64,000 nt of DNA, taken from Deltaproteobacteria bacterium (GTDB taxonomy: Bacteria; Desulfobacterota; Syntrophia; Syntrophales; Smithellaceae). The translations under genes were made by a program, and so were the position numbers. Below the pieces are notes generated by a model. It was given only the letters and a program-made list of their open reading frames with translations, made no database searches and had not been told where the DNA came from. This document shows positions 60,408 through 64,000 of the stretch, piece by piece; the stretch's first letter is position 1; each line of letters starts with the position of its first letter. The stretch covers positions 1-64,000 of the forward strand of contig JAKLGV010000007.1 of the NCBI GenBank assembly GCA_022710585.1, in the 5' to 3' direction.

Positions 60408-61190
60408 CTAAAATCTTAGAGCAACTCCTGCCAGTGCGGAAACATCTGTCTCTGAATCTGTCAGACCGACTTTGACTCCACAATCAACATCAAAATTCTC
60501 ATTAATCGAATAAATGATTCCACCGATGAGAAATACAGGGTCGTCATCGGCGTCGCTGTCGGGGTTTCGTTCTATGCCAATATTTGCAACGAGCTGCAGA
60601 TCTTTAACAACTTCCCAGGTGCCGGCTAATGAGGCATGCCAGATATCTTCCCGTTCATCGGCATCGTTTTCATTTCTGACGTAACCCAGATTCGCATGAA
60701 ACGCAAAAGGCTCCACTTCCTGAGAAGCAATTAAAAACGCCTGCCCGCCGATTTTTCCGGTACCCAGCCCCTTGTCCTCATCACCCGTGGGGAAACTGAT
60801 TCCCGGTTTTAGCGCGAGACTGAATCCATCGTTCTCCAAAAGTCGCCATTTAACCTCAAAGGACGCATCACCGATTCCATTTTCATTATAAACCGTAACA
60901 TCATCGTCCTTTTCTTTTCCCCAGAGATAAGGCAGGCTCAGAACCAGATCAACATTGTCAACAATCCCGTAGGATAATGTCGCCGCAGCTTCGCCACCTG
61001 CATATTTCACCGACACGCCGCTAACATCATCATCGTCCCAGTCATACTGCCCGTTGAGCTCCAGTTGAAATTTCCCCTTTCCCTGAGTGCCGGTGTCATC
61101 AGTAATTAGGGGATGAGCCGCCCAAGATGGGCAGGCTATTAACAGCACCACAGCAAATATCAGTCCCTTTGGCAGCCATTTCCACGTCAT
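60408..61190 (-). CDS. Outer-membrane beta-barrel protein, probably for metal entry
   Basis: 260 residues from ATG 61190 (GGGAGG site); upstream in-frame codons to 61253 cover the predicted promoter and operator. Signal peptide ends at SWA. The body has alternating strands with many Asp residues (QYDWDDDDVSG, ENDADERED, NPDSDADDDP) and ends in the barrel-closing LAGVALRF. It resembles the phenol_MetA_deg/transporter barrel family. It is 32 bp ahead of nikMN in the same operon, so outer-membrane passage of nickel is likely but unproved. Confidence 0.75.
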   Translation of the reverse strand: MTWKWLPKGLIFAVVLLIACPSWAAHPLITDDTGTQGKGKFQLELNGQYDWDDDDVSGVSVKYAGGEAAATLSYGIVDNVDLVLSLPYLWGKEKDDDVTVYNENGIGDASFEVKWRLLENDGFSLALKPGISFPTGDEDKGLGTGKIGGQAFLIASQEVEPFAFHANLGYVRNENDADEREDIWHASLAGTWEVVKDLQLVANIGIERNPDSDADDDPVFLIGGIIYSINENFDVDCGVKVGLTDSETDVSALAGVALRF

Positions 61191-61207
61191 TTTGAATCCT
61201 CCCTGTT

Positions 61208-61253
61208 GTGTTACTTTTATTAATTTAGTGGCACGATTGCTCGGGCGTGTCAA
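61208..61253 (-). promoter_or_regulatory. Candidate promoter and NikR operator of the nickel operon
   Basis: On the minus strand TTGACA (61253-61248) is followed 17 bases on by CACTAA as a weak -10. Overlapping it is GTGCCAC-N13-GTAACAC (61234-61208), a dyad with five of seven paired bases and close to the GTGTTAC...GTAACAC type operator I recall for NikR outside enterics. It ends 18 bases before the outer-membrane gene start. Confidence 0.45.
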
Positions 61254-61568
61254 GTATTTTTAAACGTATAAATCCAAGAACAGATCAACAATGGACTGCT
61301 GAACAGGAAGCTGCAGAAGCATAACCCCGGCAGCTCGCCTGTCTTGGCGAAGATGAATAAAGAGTATCGCTCCTGGATGGATTCAGAGTCGGGAGCATAA
61401 GGTATTGTATAAATTGATAAAAATAATATTATGTTTATGCCATTTCCATAAGCGGCAATCTCATTGATTATGCTATACATAACATATTGACTTTCTTGTG
61501 ACTTTCAGTCAGTGTATGCCAGTTTTGACATATACCAAAAATGACAGAGGTATTTGGGGAGGATTTTT
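61254..61568. other. Divergent intergenic region ahead of formate dehydrogenase
   Basis: 315 bases without a convincing gene; a 76-codon minus frame here has no ribosome binding site and ill-assorted content. The right part has TTATGCTATACATAA, a 5-bp-arm palindrome (61468-61482), and two TTGAC/TTGACA boxes (61496 and 61525 areas) that could serve the fdh promoter. GGGGAGG at 61556-61562 is the fdh ribosome binding site. Confidence 0.4.
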
Positions 61569-64000
61569 ATGAAAATTACAAGAAGAGGGTTTTTAACTCT
61601 TTCCAGTGCCGTCGGAGGCGGAATTGCTCTATCCGGTTTAGGGCTCAACCTGAATCCGACACGGGCCTATGCGGAAGAGTTAGACAAGATGAATCGAGTC
61701 AAAGCCGCCAAACAGACGACGACGATTTGCTGTTACTGCTCCGTCGGTTGCGGTCTGGTTTGCAGTACAGACAAGACGACCGGAAAAATCATTAACATTG
61801 AAGGCGATGCCGATCATCCCATCAACGAAGGATCGCTGTGTGCCAAAGGCGCCGGTTTCTTCGATCTGACGGAAGCCAACAAGCACCGTCTCACCAAGGT
61901 TCTCTACCGCGCTCCGGGTGGAACGAAATGGGAAGAGAAAGACTGGGATTGGGCGCTGCCCCGCATGGCCCGCCTGATCAAGGACACCCGTGACAAAAAT
62001 TTCATGAAGACAAACGCCAAGGGTGAGCTGGTCAACCGCTGCGAAGCCATCGGCCACTATGGCAGTTCTAACATCGACAATGAGGAATGCTGGATTGTTA
62101 GCGTCAAGTCCAGAGCGCTGGGTCTTGTTTATATAGATCACCAGGCCCGTGTCTGACACAGTCCATCTGTAGCGGCTCTGGGAGAGTCGTTCGGACGCGG
62201 TTCGATGACGAACCATTATTGCGATTTAAAAAATGCAGACGTTATTCTGATCATGGGCAGCAATGCTGCCGAGCATCACCCGATCGCTTTCAAGTGGATC
62301 ATGAGAGCAAAGGAAAAGGGAGCAACCGTTATTCATGTCGATCCCCGTTATACAAGAACATCCGCCCGCTGTGATTTCCATGTACCGCTTCGCTCCGGTA
62401 CAGATATCGCTTTTCTGGGCGGAATGATCAATTACATCATTGAGCATAATAAATATTTCAAAGACTATGTGCTCAACTACACCAACGCTTCATTTATCGT
62501 GAACAAAGACTACACTTTTAATGATGGTCTTTTCTCCGGTTATGATGCTGCAAAAAGAAAATACGATAAAGCAACCTGGACGCTGGACAAAGATGAAGCA
62601 ACAGGAATTCCCAAGCGGGATATGAGCCTTTCGAATCCACGCTGTGTTTTCCAAATGCTGAAGCAGCATTATTCCCGTTACACGATGGATAAGGTTTCCA
62701 GCATTACCGGCGTCTCCAAGGAAAACCTACTCAAGGTTTATAAAGCCTACAGTGCCACCGGTGTTCCGGACAAGGCGGGAACGGAGTGCTACGCTCTGGG
62801 CTGGACACACCATACCGTCGGCAGCCAGAACATCCGGGCCATGTCCATCATTCAGTTGCTTTTGGGCAATATGGGTATCGCGGGCGGCGGCATCAACGCG
62901 CTGCGTGGCGAACCTAACGTTCAGGGTTCCACGGATCACTGCATTTTATACGGAAATTTACCCGGCTATCTGAAGATGATCTCTGCTTCATGCGACACGC
63001 TGGAACATTATCTGAAGAAATATACGCCGGAATCCAAGGATCCGCAGTCGGCCAATTACTATCAGAATTATCCGAAGTTTTTTGTCAGCTTCCTGAAATC
63101 GTTATGGGACAACAAAGCAACGAAGGACAATGACTTTGGTTATGACTGGCTGCCCAAGATAGACGATGGGAAACACTATTCCACGATGCACATGTTTGAT
63201 GCGATGTATGCGGGCAAGGTGAAAGGATTCTTCTGCATTGGCGCTGATCCGGCCGTCAGCACGCCGAACAGCAACAAGGTCCGCAAAGCCCTTCAGAATC
63301 TCGACTGGTTGATCGGTGAAAATATTTTCGACAACGAAACTTATCAGTTCTGGAGAGGTCCCGGCGTCGATCCTAAAAAGATCAAGACGGAATGCTTCCT
63401 GCTGCCTGCTTCCGCCACCATGGAAAAGGAAGGTTCGCAGAGCAATTCCGGCCGCTGGGTGCAGTGGAAATACAAGGCTGCCGAAGCTCCCGGCGATGCC
63501 ATTCCCGTCGGTGAAATAGAGATCAAGATCATGAATGCGGTCAAAAAACTCTATGCCAAAGAAGGCGGCGTATGTCCCGAGCCGATTCTGAATCTCAAGT
63601 GGGATTATCTGAATGACAAAGGACATTATGACGTTATTAAAGTTGCTCATCAGATCAACGGTGTCTTTCTGGAAGATACCGTTATAGAAGACAAGGCCAA
63701 GAAGACGACGACCCTGTACAAAAAAGGCCAACTGGTTCCCGGCTTCGGCAATCTTCAGTTGGACGGTAAAACGGCATGCGGTAACTGGTGCATATCCGGC
63801 AGCTACACGGCCGAAGGCATGAACAGAATGGCGTCGCGGGGCAAGGAAGATCCGACAGGTCTGGGTCTCTTCCCCAACTGGGCGTTTGCCTGGCCGGTTA
63901 ACCGCCGCATTCTTTACAACCGCGCTTCCTGTGATTTAAACGGCAAGCCCTACAATCCCAATCGCAAACTTCTGGAATGGAAGGGCGATAAATGGGAAGG
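61569..64000 (+). CDS. fdnG: Formate dehydrogenase major subunit, selenocysteine type (partial at 3' end)
   Basis: About 810 codons visible of roughly 1000. Tat signal (MKITRRGFLTLSSAVGGG), a 4Fe-4S motif C-x2-C-x3-C with a later Cys (ICCYCSVGC to GSLCAKG), then molybdopterin domains. TGA at 62154-62156 stands in ARV-U-HSPSVAALGESFGRGSMTNHY, the exact setting of selenocysteine in FdnG/FdoG (ARVUHGP), and the frame stays open and homologous after it. It oxidises formate with Mo or W outside the inner membrane. The beta and gamma subunits should follow beyond the edge. Confidence 0.95.
62154..62156 (+). other. In-frame TGA read as selenocysteine
   Basis: The TGA replaces the active-site Cys/Sec codon of formate dehydrogenase. 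The bases that follow (62157-62200) can fold into a stem-loop holding GGCTCTGG in its apical part, in the place of a bacterial SECIS. Implies selA, selB and selC elsewhere in the genome. Confidence 0.92.

Noticed and set aside
61250-61480. 76-codon minus-strand gene between the nickel operon and fdh
   Set aside because: No ribosome binding site and no family features; it overlaps the predicted promoter region.
62154-62156. Nonsense mutation or frameshift in formate dehydrogenase
   Set aside because: Homology continues in the same frame and the codon stands exactly at the selenocysteine position, so recoding explains it.

Overview
The window looks like chromosome from an anaerobic, Gram-negative deltaproteobacterium (Thermodesulfobacteriota), perhaps a syntroph-like Syntrophaceae relative. 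Pointers are a Tat-exported selenocysteine formate dehydrogenase, a B12-dependent acyl-CoA mutase set with its own adenosyltransferase and GTPase chaperone, a nickel uptake regulon with larE, a Liv-type amino-acid transporter, SulP, and outer-membrane and periplasmic proteins. The taxonomic call is inference from gene content; no rRNA is present.

Layout. 1-4.1 kb: the first codons of a probable transposase leaving the left edge, then phosphoglucose isomerase and transketolase. 4.2-6 kb: a flavin reductase and a DUF2279 protein. 6.1-14.3 kb: a compact minus-strand defence island. It holds a four-gene operon with overlapping ends (two methyltransferase-fold proteins, a DUF1016 PD-(D/E)XK nuclease, a GIY-YIG-like/helicase fusion), a DUF262-HEPN pair with a 70-bp gene overlap, and a lone GIY-YIG protein. 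14.5-26.5 kb: housekeeping (cutA, TrmH-type methylase, TerC, lgt, trxB, yhbY, SulP, EcsC, FAD oxidase, tRNA-Leu(GAG), secG, MBL hydrolase). 26.7-39.2 kb: exported S74-domain protein, DsbC-like protein, GC-rich amidohydrolase, nth, ferredoxin-flavodoxin, CYTH, diguanylate cyclase, HerA-like ATPase, DUF484, exonuclease III. 39.3-45.7 kb: an LhgO-like oxidase and the liv operon. The liv operon is split by a 421-bp element: a DUF559 nuclease gene between hairpin-forming inverted repeats, with an 80-bp empty copy nearby. 45.8-53.6 kb: prenyltransferase, cytochrome b5-DUF2231 protein, cupin, a second TerC, the cobO-meaB-mutase operon, cold-shock protein. 53.9-57.1 kb: exported thioredoxin and peroxiredoxin, TetR and ModE-like regulators, larE. 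57.3-61.2 kb: nikR and a nickel operon (outer-membrane protein, NikMN, NikQ, NikO) with a candidate NikR operator. 61.6 kb to the end: formate dehydrogenase with an in-frame TGA.

How parts work together. CobO would make adenosylcobalamin for the two-subunit mutase, and MeaB would protect it. Nickel imported by the Nik system under NikR could feed the LarE-made pincer cofactor or hydrogenases outside the window. The strongest candidates for undescribed biology are the four-gene restriction-like operon, the DUF262-HEPN pair, the DUF559 gene whose start and stop abut or lie in its flanking repeats, and a mutase with unusual residues at the substrate-specificity positions. All functions are read from sequence by eye; no database search was run.
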